Shown here piece by piece: positions 48,662 through 57,270 of a stretch of DNA of 64,000 nt. The DNA is taken from positions 1-64,000 of the forward strand of contig NZ_RFFG01000031.1 in the NCBI RefSeq assembly GCF_003696215.1. Direction: 5' to 3'. Position numbers and translations under genes: made by a program. Numbering within the stretch: position 1 is the first letter of the stretch; every line of letters starts with the position of its first letter. This stretch comes from Actinomadura harenae (lineage in GTDB: Bacteria; Actinomycetota; Actinomycetes; Streptosporangiales; Streptosporangiaceae). The notes under the pieces were generated by a model. That model made no database searches. It was not told where the DNA came from and saw nothing but the letters and a program-made list of their open reading frames with translations.

Positions 48662-50518
48662 GTGGCATCGTCTCGTAGCAATGTCCCCAGGCCGGGGCGC
48701 ACACTTCTGGCGCTCTTCGCGGTCATGGCGGCCCTCACCGGCGTGATGTTCATGCAGGGAGCGGGGACCCCCAAACTGGGGCTCGACCTCGCGGGCGGGA
48801 CGACCGTCACGCTGACCGCGCACACCGAGAACGGCAAGAACCCGCCGAGCAGCCAGATGGACCAGGCCGTCAAGATCATGACGCAGCGGGTCAACGGGCT
48901 CGGCGTCTCGGACGGTGAGGTCGCCAAGCAGGGCGGCAACAACATCGTGGTCAACCTGCCCGGGCAGGGCCAGGGGCGCGCGGCGGAGACGATCGGCTCC
49001 ACCGCCAAGCTCCAGTTCCGGCAGGTGTTCGCGGAGGCGGGCGGCCTGCCCGCGCAGGCTCCGGCGACCACGCCGACGCCGACGTCCAGCCCGGGCGCCA
49101 AGGCGACCGGCACGCCGTCCGGCAAGGCGACCATCCCTGGCGCGGGCACCCCGTCGGGCAAGGCGACCGGTTCGGCCAAGCCGACCGACAAGCCGACCGG
49201 CACGCCGTCCGACTCGTCCACGCCGCGAGGCCGGGCGCTGTCGCAGGCGCTGACGGCCCCGACGCCGTCCACCTCGCCGAAGACCACGCCGTCCGGGTCG
49301 GCCTCGCCGACGCCGTCGGCCAACCCGTCCGCGCAGACGCCCGTCGCGCCGGACGGCAACGACTTCGCCGGCGTGGACGACAAGGCGGCCATCGCCCAGT
49401 TCCAGCAGACCGTCTGCGAGCCCAAGGGCGGCCCGACCGTCCCGGGCTCCAACGACGTGAACCGCAAGTGGGTCGTGGCGTGCGACGACAAGGCCGAGAA
49501 GGGGTCGGTCACCAAGTACCTGCTCGGCCCGGTGCGGGTGCTCGGCGAGGACGTCAAGTCCGCCAGCGCGATGCCGCCGGACACCTCGCAGGGCCAGTCG
49601 AGCTGGTCGGTCAACCTCACCTTCACCGGTAAGGGCGGCAACCAGTTCTCGCAGACCACCACCGAGGCGTCCAAGGCCTACCAGGCCAACCCGTCGTCCC
49701 CGCAGTCGCAGGTCGCGATCGTGCTGGACGGCCAGGTCGTGTCCGCCCCGTCCATCAACCAGGGACCGATCACCGGCGGCAGCGCCCGGATCGACGGCCC
49801 GGCGGAGAGCTTCACCCAGACCTACGCCGAGGACCTGTCCAACAAGCTCAAGTACGGCGCCCTCCCGCTCGAGTTCAAAATGAGCGCGATCGACGAGGTG
49901 TCGTCCACGCTGGGCGCCGACCAGCTGCGCGGCGGCCTGATCGCCGGCGGCATCGGCCTGGCGCTGGTCCTGCTGTACTGCCTGGTCTACTACCGGGGCC
50001 TCGGCCTCGTCGCGGTCGGCTCGCTGGTGGTCGCGTCCTGGATGACCTACGTCGCCGTCGTGATCCTCGGTGAGAACATCGGCTGGCGCCTCAGCCTGCC
50101 GCACATCATCGGCCTGATCGTGTCGATCGGCATCACCGCGGACTCGTTCATCGTCTACTTCGAACGGATCCGCGACGAACTACGCGCCGGACGGGCCCTG
50201 CGGCCGTCGGTCGAGGTCGCCTGGAAGCGCGCGCGGCGTACGATCCTGGTGGCGGACGCGGTGACCTTCCTCGCCGCGGTCGTGCTGTACTTCCTCGCCG
50301 TCGGCGGCGTCGCGGGCTTCGCGTTCGCGATGGGTCTGACCACGCTGATCGACGTGGTGGTGGTGTTCCTCTTCACCAAGCCGCTGATGTCGATGCTGAG
50401 CCGGACCGCGTTCTTCGGCAAGGGCCACAAGCTGTCGGGGCTGGACGCCGCGAGACTGCGCCGCACGGCGCAGACCCGCGCGAACGGCACCGCCCGCCCG
50501 ACGAGCCAGGAGGTCTGA
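48662..50518 (+). CDS. secD: Protein translocase subunit SecD
   Basis: 618 aa from GTG 48662. Helix 1 (13-32), then LGLDLAGGTTVTLTA, a first periplasmic domain interrupted at residues ~133-230 by a Pro/Thr/Ser-rich low-complexity insertion, a further domain with QVAIVLDGQVVSAPSI, and a C-terminal bundle of five helices with the proton-path motif VGSLVVASWMTYVAVVILG and GIGITADSF-like GITADSFIVYFERI. Uses the proton gradient to help pull exported proteins across. Forms a complex with SecF, encoded 2 bp downstream. Confidence 0.96.
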   Translation: MASSRSNVPRPGRTLLALFAVMAALTGVMFMQGAGTPKLGLDLAGGTTVTLTAHTENGKNPPSSQMDQAVKIMTQRVNGLGVSDGEVAKQGGNNIVVNLPGQGQGRAAETIGSTAKLQFRQVFAEAGGLPAQAPATTPTPTSSPGAKATGTPSGKATIPGAGTPSGKATGSAKPTDKPTGTPSDSSTPRGRALSQALTAPTPSTSPKTTPSGSASPTPSANPSAQTPVAPDGNDFAGVDDKAAIAQFQQTVCEPKGGPTVPGSNDVNRKWVVACDDKAEKGSVTKYLLGPVRVLGEDVKSASAMPPDTSQGQSSWSVNLTFTGKGGNQFSQTTTEASKAYQANPSSPQSQVAIVLDGQVVSAPSINQGPITGGSARIDGPAESFTQTYAEDLSNKLKYGALPLEFKMSAIDEVSSTLGADQLRGGLIAGGIGLALVLLYCLVYYRGLGLVAVGSLVVASWMTYVAVVILGENIGWRLSLPHIIGLIVSIGITADSFIVYFERIRDELRAGRALRPSVEVAWKRARRTILVADAVTFLAAVVLYFLAVGGVAGFAFAMGLTTLIDVVVVFLFTKPLMSMLSRTAFFGKGHKLSGLDAARLRRTAQTRANGTARPTSQEV

Positions 50519-50520
50519 TC

Positions 50521-51693
50521 ATGGGACTGCGTGCGGTCATCTCCCGGATCTACCGGGGTGAGATCAGCGCCGACATCGTCGGCAGGCCGAAGGTCTGGTA
50601 CTCGATCTCCGGCCTCCTGATCGTGTTCTCCCTCGTCGGCCTGCTCGTCCAGGGCCTGACCTTCGGCGTGGAGTTCAAGGGCGGCTCGGTCTTCACGATC
50701 GCCAAGGCGTCGCACGCCTCGATCGAGCAGGTGCGCGGGGCGGTCACCTCCGCCGGCGTGCACCAGGCGACCGTGCAGAAGGCGGGCGGCGACTGGCGCG
50801 TCACCACCGAGAGCCTGGACCCCAAGCACGTCAACGAGGTCAAGAAGGACGTCTCGACGAAGCTGGGCGTCTCCGAGAACCAGATCAGCAGTCAGATCGT
50901 CGGCGCGTCCTGGGGCGGTGAGATCACCAAGAAGGCGTGGCAGGCGCTCATCGTCTTCATGATCCTGATCATCGCCTACCTGTCGGTCGCGTTCGAGTGG
51001 CGGATGGCCGTCGCCGCGATGGTCGCCCTGGTGCACGACCTGATCATCACGGCCGGCGTCTACGCCTGGTCGGGGTTCGAGGTCACGCCCGCGACCGTGC
51101 TGGGCTTCCTGACGATCCTCGGGTACTCGCTGTACGACGCGGTCGTGGTGTTCGACATGATCAAGGAGGTCACGCGGCCTCTGAACGCCAAGTCGAAGAT
51201 CACCTACAGCGAGGCGGCCAACCAGGCGCTGTCCAGCACCCTGGTCCGGTCCCTGAACACCTCGCTGGTGGCGATCCTGCCGGTCGCGGCGATCCTGTTC
51301 ATCGGCACCACGCTGTTCGGCGCCGGCACCCTGAAGGACCTGTCGCTCGCCCTGTTCGTCGGCATGATCGTCGGCACCTACTCCTCGATCTGCGTGGCGA
51401 CGCCGCTGCTGGTCCAGCTGAAGGAGCGCGAGCCGAGGTTCAAGGAGCTGCGGGCCAACATCGCCAAGCGCGAGCAGAGCCCGAAGCAGCAGGCCAAGGT
51501 CGCCAGGGCGACGGCCCGGCCGGCGGCGGACGACGACGAGGCGTCCTTGGACGACGACCCGTCGGACGACGTGCCCTCCGGCGGGACCGCGCAGGACGGG
51601 GTGCCCGCGGGCGTCACGCTGCGGAAGGTCATGCAGCAGGGGCCGCGCCAGCAGCCCAAGCGCGGCACCCGTCAACAGCGCCGCGGCAAGTAG
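50521..51693 (+). CDS. secF: Protein translocase subunit SecF
   Basis: 390 aa. Helix 1 about 30-48, GVEFKGGSVFTI, then the five-helix bundle with VAALVHDLIITAGVYAW and TILGYSLYDAVVVFDMIKE, both SecF hallmarks, and SEAANQALSSTLVRSLNTSLVA. The C-terminal ~85 residues are cytosolic, acidic then basic (ending KRGTRQQRRGK). Works with SecD. Confidence 0.97.
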   Translation: MGLRAVISRIYRGEISADIVGRPKVWYSISGLLIVFSLVGLLVQGLTFGVEFKGGSVFTIAKASHASIEQVRGAVTSAGVHQATVQKAGGDWRVTTESLDPKHVNEVKKDVSTKLGVSENQISSQIVGASWGGEITKKAWQALIVFMILIIAYLSVAFEWRMAVAAMVALVHDLIITAGVYAWSGFEVTPATVLGFLTILGYSLYDAVVVFDMIKEVTRPLNAKSKITYSEAANQALSSTLVRSLNTSLVAILPVAAILFIGTTLFGAGTLKDLSLALFVGMIVGTYSSICVATPLLVQLKEREPRFKELRANIAKREQSPKQQAKVARATARPAADDDEASLDDDPSDDVPSGGTAQDGVPAGVTLRKVMQQGPRQQPKRGTRQQRRGK

Positions 51694-51781
51694 GCTTCTG
51701 GGACGACCTGCTCGAACGAGCATGACGGCCGTGTCCGTCCCCCGGTTCACCGGGTGGGCGGCACGGCCGTCGCACTGTGCC

Positions 51782-51806
51782 GGGGCGGCCGCCCGTAGGC
51801 CGCCCC
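51782..51806 (+). terminator. Hairpin between secF and apt
   Basis: GGGGCGGCC (51782-51790) and GGCCGCCCC (51798-51806), 7-nt loop, no U-tract, 30 bp before the apt start. May weaken read-through from secF rather than stop it. Confidence 0.4.
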
Positions 51807-51835
51807 GCCCCGAAGGAAAACGCAAGAGGAGACCC

Positions 51836-52360
51836 GTGGACCTCGACAAGCTGATCCAGGACCGGATTCGCGACGTGAGCGACTACCCGAAGCCGGGCGT
51901 GCTGTTCAAGGACATCACCCCGCTGCTGGCCGACCACGTGGCGTTCGCCGGCGTGGTCGACACGGTGGTCAACCACTACGGCCGCGGCACGGTCGACAAG
52001 ATCGTCGGGATCGAGGCGCGTGGTTTCATCCTGGCCGCCCCCGTGGCCTACCACATGGGCGCGGGCTTCGTCCCGGTGCGTAAGAAGGGCAAGCTGCCCG
52101 CGGCGACCTACGAGCAGAACTACGACCTCGAGTACGGCACCGAGACGATCGAGATGCACACCGACGCGTTCGCGCCGGGCGACCGCGTGCTGATCGTCGA
52201 CGACGTGCTCGCGACCGGCGGCACCGCGTGCGCGGCGGCCGAGCTGGTCCGGCGCGGCGGCGGCGAGGTGGTCGGCCTGTCGGTGCTGATGGAGCTGGGC
52301 TTCCTCAACGGCCGCGACAAGCTGGACGGCCTGGACGTGCACGCCCTGGTGACCGTCTAG
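51836..52360 (+). CDS. apt: Adenine phosphoribosyltransferase
   Basis: 174 aa from GTG 51836, chosen because AGAGGAGA is just upstream and the family starts here (DLDKLIQDRIRDVSDYPKPGVLFKDITPLL). Has GIEARGFILAAPVAY and the PRPP-binding motif VLIVDDVLATGGTA. Recovers adenine as AMP. The secF-apt-relA order is conserved in Actinobacteria. Confidence 0.96.
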   Translation: MDLDKLIQDRIRDVSDYPKPGVLFKDITPLLADHVAFAGVVDTVVNHYGRGTVDKIVGIEARGFILAAPVAYHMGAGFVPVRKKGKLPAATYEQNYDLEYGTETIEMHTDAFAPGDRVLIVDDVLATGGTACAAAELVRRGGGEVVGLSVLMELGFLNGRDKLDGLDVHALVTV

Positions 52361-52421
52361 GAGCCCTCACCCTCCCGAAACGTGCGGAATGTCCCGTCCC
52401 GCAAGAATGTTCTACTGATCA

Positions 52422-52482
52422 CGCACCCGAGATCGCCGATTCGGCCGGGTGCGAAAAAGGGGCCGGATACACTGGCCGAATC
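52422..52482 (+). promoter_or_regulatory. relA promoter region with two overlapping dyads
   Basis: An extended -10 (GGATACACT; TACACT 52468-52473) predicts a start near 52480. A dyad CGCACCCG (52422-52429)/CGGGTGCG (52446-52453) lies upstream; a second, GATTCGGCC (52438-52446)/GGCCGAATC (52474-52482), brackets the -10. The two share bases, so they are mutually exclusive as cruciform or hairpin. Confidence 0.5.
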
Positions 52483-52557
52483 AGGGGACCGGCGGGGACG
52501 GGCGCTCCCGCCCGGCCACGTGGCGAGATCGCGCCCGCACGGCTTCGAGGAGGCTGG

Positions 52558-55425
52558 GTGCCCGGTGAGGTGGTATCAACCGACGCGGTGATCGGAGCGC
52601 GGACGGACGCCGAGCGTCCGGCCGTTCCGAACGGGGCCGCGGTGCGCGCTCCGGCCGCGCAGGCGAGCGCGCCCGCGCCGAACGGCGCGGCGGTGCCCGC
52701 CGACCCCCTCCCCGCGAACCCCGGTCCCACCCCCGCGCCCACGGATCCGGTGCCTGCGGATCCGGCGCTCAAGGGCCCCACGGGCAAGGGCTCCGCAGGT
52801 CAGGGCCCGGTATCCGCCGCCCAGACCAGGCCCGTCGACAAGGCCCAGGAGGCCCAGGAGGCCACGGAGAAGGCGTCCCCGGGCAAAGGTGGGGCAGAGG
52901 CCACCGCGTCCGCCCCGAAGGCCCAGGCGCCCGCTGAGACGCCGTCCGCGGGGAAGACGCGGCAGGCCGCGTCCACCGGCGGCGGCCCGGCGGAGCCCGC
53001 CGGGTCCACCCCCGCGAAACCCTCCGGCGAACCCTCCGGCGAACCCTCCGCCGAGTCCTCCACCAAGTCCTCTGCCAAGCCCCCCGTCAAACGGAGCACC
53101 GCCGCGGGCGCCTCGGCGTCCGGCGGGGCACCGGCCGCGGGCAACCCGCCCGAATCCGCTCCGGCGGGTTCCGGCACGGCCCCGATCCCACCATCAGCGG
53201 CCAGGGTGCGGCGCAGGCTCGCCCGGCTCGGATCCCAGCGCGGTCCCGCCATGAATCCGGTACTCGAACCACTCATCAAGACCGTCCGCAACACCCATCC
53301 GAAAGCGGACCTCCGGCAGATCGAGCGCGCCTACGACGTGGCCGCGCACTACCACCGGAACCAGAAGCGCAAGAGCGGCGACCCGTACATCACGCACCCG
53401 CTCGCCGTCTCGACCATCCTCGCCGAGCTCGGCATGAACACCGAGACGCTGTGCGCGGCCCTGCTGCACGACACCGTCGAGGACACCGAGTACACCCTCG
53501 AGGAGCTGCGCGCCGACTTCGGCGACGAGATCGCCGCCCTGGTGGACGGCGTCACCAAGCTCGACAAGGTCAAGTACGGTGACGCCGCCGAGGCCGAGAC
53601 CGTCCGCAAGATGGTCGTCGCGATGTCCCGGGACATCCGCGTCCTGGTGATCAAGCTGGCCGACCGGCTGCACAACATGCGCACGCTGCGCTACATGCCG
53701 CGGCACAAGCAGGAGAAGAAGGCCCGCGAGACGCTCGAGGTCTTCGCCCCGCTCGCGCACCGGCTGGGCATGAACACGCTGAAGTGGGAGCTGGAGGACC
53801 TGTCCTTCGCCACGCTCTACCCGAAGCGGTTCGACGAGATCGCCCGGCTCGTCTCCGAGCGGGCCCCGCGCCGCGACGTGTTCCTCCAGGAGGTCATCGA
53901 GGCCGTCTCCGGCGACCTGCGCGAGGCCAAGATCAAGGCCACCGTGGTCGGACGGCCCAAGCACTACTACTCGATCTACCAGAAGATGATCGCCCGGGAC
54001 GTCGACTTCGACAAGATCTACGACCTGGTCGGCATCCGGATCCTGGTGGACACCGTCCGCGACTGCTACGCGGCGCTCGGCACCATCCACGCGCGGTGGA
54101 ACCCGGTCCCCGGCCGGTTCAAGGACTACATCGCGATGCCGAAGTTCAACATGTACCAGTCGCTGCACACCAGCGTGATCGGGCCCGAGGGCAAGCCGGT
54201 CGAGCTGCAGATCCGCACCTGGGGCATGCACCGCCGCGCCGAGTACGGCGTCGCCGCGCACTGGAAGTACAAGGAGGAGACGGTCGGCGGCCGGAAGGCG
54301 GCCGACATGCAGTGGCTCCGGCAGCTGCTCGACTGGCAGAAGGAGACCGCCGACCCGGCCGAGTTCCTGGAGTCGCTGCGCTTCGACCTGTCGGTGTCGG
54401 AGGTGTTCGTCTTCACCCCGAAGGGCGACGTGATCGCGCTGCCGCAGGGCGCGACGCCGGTCGACTTCGCCTTCGCCGTCCACACCGAGGTCGGGTACCG
54501 CACGATCGGCGCCCGGGTGAACGGACGTCTCGTGCCGCTGGAGTCCGCCCTCGACAACGGCGACACCGTCGAGATCTTCACCAGCAAGGCCGCGGACGCC
54601 GGGCCGTCCCGCGACTGGCTGAACTTCGTCAAGTCGCCGCGCGCCCGCAACAAGATCAAGCACTGGTTCTCCAAGGAGCGCCGGGACACCGCGATCGAGT
54701 CCGGCAAGGACTCCATCGCCCGCGCGATGCGCAAGCAGAACATGCCGCTCCAGCGCATGATGTCGGGGGAGGCGCTGCTCGTCCTCGCCCGCGACCTGCG
54801 CTACCCGGACATCTCGTCGCTGTACGCGGCGGTCGGCGAGGGGCACATCTCGGCGCAGAGCGTCGTCCAGAAACTCGTCGAGGCCCTCGGCGGCGTCGAG
54901 TCCGCCGACGAGGACATGGCCGAGATCGCCCTCCCGACGCGCCGCAAGCGCACCCGTCCCGCGGGGGACCCGGGCGTCGTGGTCGCGGGCGACGCGGACG
55001 TGTGGGTGCGGCTGTCCCGATGTTGCACCCCGGTCCCGGGCGACGACATCGTCGGGTTCGTGACCCGCGGCCACGGCGTGTCGGTGCACCGCGCCGACTG
55101 CGTGAACGTCGCGCAGCTCAAGGAGCAGCCGGACCGGCTCATCGACGTCCGCTGGTCGCCCGGCGAGGACTCGGTGTTCCTCGTCGCGATCCAGGTCGAG
55201 GCGCTCGACCGCCCGCGCCTCCTGTCGGACGTCACGCGCGTCCTGTCCGACCAGCACGTGAACATCCTGTCGGCGTCGGTCACCACCACCCGCGACCGGG
55301 TCGCCGTCAGCCGGTTCACCTTCGAGATGGGCGACCCGAAGCACCTCGGGCACGTCCTGAAGGCCGTCCGGTCCATCGACGGCGTGTACGACGTCTACCG
55401 CGTCACCAGCGGCACCAACCGCTGA
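52558..55425 (+). CDS. relA: Bifunctional (p)ppGpp synthetase/hydrolase with long N-terminal extension
   Basis: 955 aa if translation starts at GTG 52558 (GAGGAGG 4 nt upstream); the conserved core begins around Met-232 (53251). Core domains: HD hydrolase with HDTVEDTEYTLEEL and LADRLHNMRTLRYM, synthetase with RPKHYYSIYQKM and RFKDYIAMPKFNMYQSLHT, TGS (VFVFTPKGDVIALPQGATPVDFAFAVHTEVG), and C-terminal ACT (VEALDRPRLLSDVTRVLSDQHVNILS). Makes and degrades (p)ppGpp at the ribosome. The first ~230 residues are Pro/Ala/Ser/Thr low complexity with tandem Gly-Glu-Pro-Ser units. Confidence 0.97.
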   Translation: MPGEVVSTDAVIGARTDAERPAVPNGAAVRAPAAQASAPAPNGAAVPADPLPANPGPTPAPTDPVPADPALKGPTGKGSAGQGPVSAAQTRPVDKAQEAQEATEKASPGKGGAEATASAPKAQAPAETPSAGKTRQAASTGGGPAEPAGSTPAKPSGEPSGEPSAESSTKSSAKPPVKRSTAAGASASGGAPAAGNPPESAPAGSGTAPIPPSAARVRRRLARLGSQRGPAMNPVLEPLIKTVRNTHPKADLRQIERAYDVAAHYHRNQKRKSGDPYITHPLAVSTILAELGMNTETLCAALLHDTVEDTEYTLEELRADFGDEIAALVDGVTKLDKVKYGDAAEAETVRKMVVAMSRDIRVLVIKLADRLHNMRTLRYMPRHKQEKKARETLEVFAPLAHRLGMNTLKWELEDLSFATLYPKRFDEIARLVSERAPRRDVFLQEVIEAVSGDLREAKIKATVVGRPKHYYSIYQKMIARDVDFDKIYDLVGIRILVDTVRDCYAALGTIHARWNPVPGRFKDYIAMPKFNMYQSLHTSVIGPEGKPVELQIRTWGMHRRAEYGVAAHWKYKEETVGGRKAADMQWLRQLLDWQKETADPAEFLESLRFDLSVSEVFVFTPKGDVIALPQGATPVDFAFAVHTEVGYRTIGARVNGRLVPLESALDNGDTVEIFTSKAADAGPSRDWLNFVKSPRARNKIKHWFSKERRDTAIESGKDSIARAMRKQNMPLQRMMSGEALLVLARDLRYPDISSLYAAVGEGHISAQSVVQKLVEALGGVESADEDMAEIALPTRRKRTRPAGDPGVVVAGDADVWVRLSRCCTPVPGDDIVGFVTRGHGVSVHRADCVNVAQLKEQPDRLIDVRWSPGEDSVFLVAIQVEALDRPRLLSDVTRVLSDQHVNILSASVTTTRDRVAVSRFTFEMGDPKHLGHVLKAVRSIDGVYDVYRVTSGTNR

Positions 55426-55440
55426 CCCGGAGACAAGAAG

Positions 55441-55471
55441 AGGGCTGGTCCGACAGTGTCGGACCAGCCCT
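55441..55471. terminator. Bidirectional terminator between relA and aspS
   Basis: Perfect 14-bp stem AGGGCTGGTCCGAC (55441-55454) / 55458-55471 with a 3-nt loop. TTTCT follows on the plus strand and TCTTCTT on the minus strand, so it serves both converging genes. Confidence 0.93.
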
Positions 55472-55494
55472 TTCTCATGCCCTGGGGGTCGGGG

Positions 55495-57270
55495 TCAGGC
55501 GCTCTCGCCGGCCTTGGCCTCGTCGTCCTCGTCCTCGGGGACGAAGTCGATCCCGGCCTCGGCGCGCTGCTCCGGGGTGATCGGCGTCGGCGCGGCCGTC
55601 AGCGGGTCGTAGCCGGACGCGGCCTTCGGGAAGGCGATCACGTCGCGGATGGACGACTCGCCCGCCAGCAGCATGGCCGTCCGGTCCCAGCCGAACGCGA
55701 TCCCGCCGTGCGGCGGCGGGCCGAACTTGAACGCCTCGAGCAGGAAGCCGAACTTCGACTCGGCCTCCTCCTTGGACAGGCCGAGGACGTCGAACACCTT
55801 CTGCTGCATCTCGGCCTGGTGGATACGGATCGAGCCGCCGCCGATCTCGTTGCCGTTGCAGACGATGTCGTAGGCGTTCGCGAGGACGGCGCCCGGGTCG
55901 GTCAGGACCAGGTCGGCGTGCTCGGGCTTCGGCGCGGTGAACGGGTGGTGCACCGACGTCCAGCCGATGTGCTCGCCCTTGTCGTCCTCGACGGACTCGA
56001 ACACCGGGGCGTCCACGACCCAGCAGAACGCCCAGGCGTCCTCGTCGATCAGGTCCCTGCGGCGGCCGATCTCCAGCCGTGCCGCGCCGAGCAGCTCGCG
56101 GGTGGCGTGCGGCTTGCCGGCGCCGAAGAAGATCGCGTCGCCGGGCTCGGCGCCGACCTTGGCGGCCAGGCCCGACTTCTCCTCGTCCGACAGGTTCTTG
56201 GCGACCGGGCCGCCGAGCGTGCCGTCCTCCTGGACGAGGACGTAGGCGAGGCCGCGCGCGCCGCGCTGCTTCGCCCAGTCCTGCCAGCCGTCCAGCTCCT
56301 TGCGGGTCTGGGAGCCGCCGCCGGGCATGACGACCGCGCCCACGTAGGGGGCCTGGAACACCCGGAAGGAGGTGTTCGCGAAGTACTCGGTCATCTCGGT
56401 CAGCTCGAGGCCGAACCGCAGGTCGGGCTTGTCCGAGCCGTAGCGGGCCATGGCGTCGGCGTAGGTGATGTGGGGGATCTCGCCGATCTCGTGGCCGACG
56501 ATGTCGCGCCAGAGCCGCCGGACGAGGTCCTCGGCGACGGTCAGCACGTCGGACTGCTCGACGAACGACATCTCGATGTCGATCTGGGTGAACTCCGGCT
56601 GCCGGTCGGCGCGGAAGTCCTCGTCCCGGTAGCAGCGGGCGATCTGGAAGTACCGCTCGAGGCCGCCGACCATGAGCAGCTGCTTGAACAGCTGCGGCGA
56701 CTGCGGCAGCGCGTACCAGTGGCCCGGACGCAGCCGCACCGGCACCAGGAAGTCGCGCGCGCCCTCGGGGGTGGACCGGGTCAGCGTCGGGGTCTCGACG
56801 TTGACGAAGCCGTGGTCGCGCATGACGTCGTTGATGATGTACGAGCCCTGCGAGCGGATTCGCATGTCGCGGGCGACGGACTCGCGGCGCAGGTCGAGGT
56901 ACCGGTACTTGAGCCGGATCTCCTCGTTGACGTTGACGTCGCCCTCGATCGGGAACGGCAGCGGCGCGGACTCGCTCAGCACCTCGATCTCGGTCGCGGC
57001 GACCTCGATCTCCCCGGTGGGCAGCTCGGGGTTCTCGTTGCCCGCGGGGCGGATCCGGACCTCGCCGGTGATCTTGACGCAGAACTCCGACCGCAGGTCG
57101 TGCGCGGTGTCCTCCTCGCGGAACACGACCTGGGCGGCGCCCGAGGCGTCGCGCAGGTCGATGAAGGTGACGCCACCGTGGTCGCGGCGCCGCGCCACCC
57201 AGCCGGCCAGCGTCACCTGCTGCCCGGCGTGCTCCCTGCGGAGGGTCCCCGCCTCGTGCGAGCGGATCAT
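55495..57270 (-). CDS. aspS: Aspartate--tRNA ligase
   Basis: 591 aa, ATG 57270 overlapping the hisS stop. OB-fold anticodon domain (GWVARRRDHGGVTFIDLRD), class II core motif 2 YFQIARCYRDEDFRADRQPEFTQID, a bacterial GAD insertion (residues ~290-420) and motif 3 GIAFGWDRTAMLLAG. The acidic tail is EDEDDEAKAGESA. Many actinobacteria make Asn-tRNA indirectly; whether this enzyme is non-discriminating cannot be read safely. Confidence 0.97.
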   Translation of the reverse strand: MIRSHEAGTLRREHAGQQVTLAGWVARRRDHGGVTFIDLRDASGAAQVVFREEDTAHDLRSEFCVKITGEVRIRPAGNENPELPTGEIEVAATEIEVLSESAPLPFPIEGDVNVNEEIRLKYRYLDLRRESVARDMRIRSQGSYIINDVMRDHGFVNVETPTLTRSTPEGARDFLVPVRLRPGHWYALPQSPQLFKQLLMVGGLERYFQIARCYRDEDFRADRQPEFTQIDIEMSFVEQSDVLTVAEDLVRRLWRDIVGHEIGEIPHITYADAMARYGSDKPDLRFGLELTEMTEYFANTSFRVFQAPYVGAVVMPGGGSQTRKELDGWQDWAKQRGARGLAYVLVQEDGTLGGPVAKNLSDEEKSGLAAKVGAEPGDAIFFGAGKPHATRELLGAARLEIGRRRDLIDEDAWAFCWVVDAPVFESVEDDKGEHIGWTSVHHPFTAPKPEHADLVLTDPGAVLANAYDIVCNGNEIGGGSIRIHQAEMQQKVFDVLGLSKEEAESKFGFLLEAFKFGPPPHGGIAFGWDRTAMLLAGESSIRDVIAFPKAASGYDPLTAAPTPITPEQRAEAGIDFVPEDEDDEAKAGESA

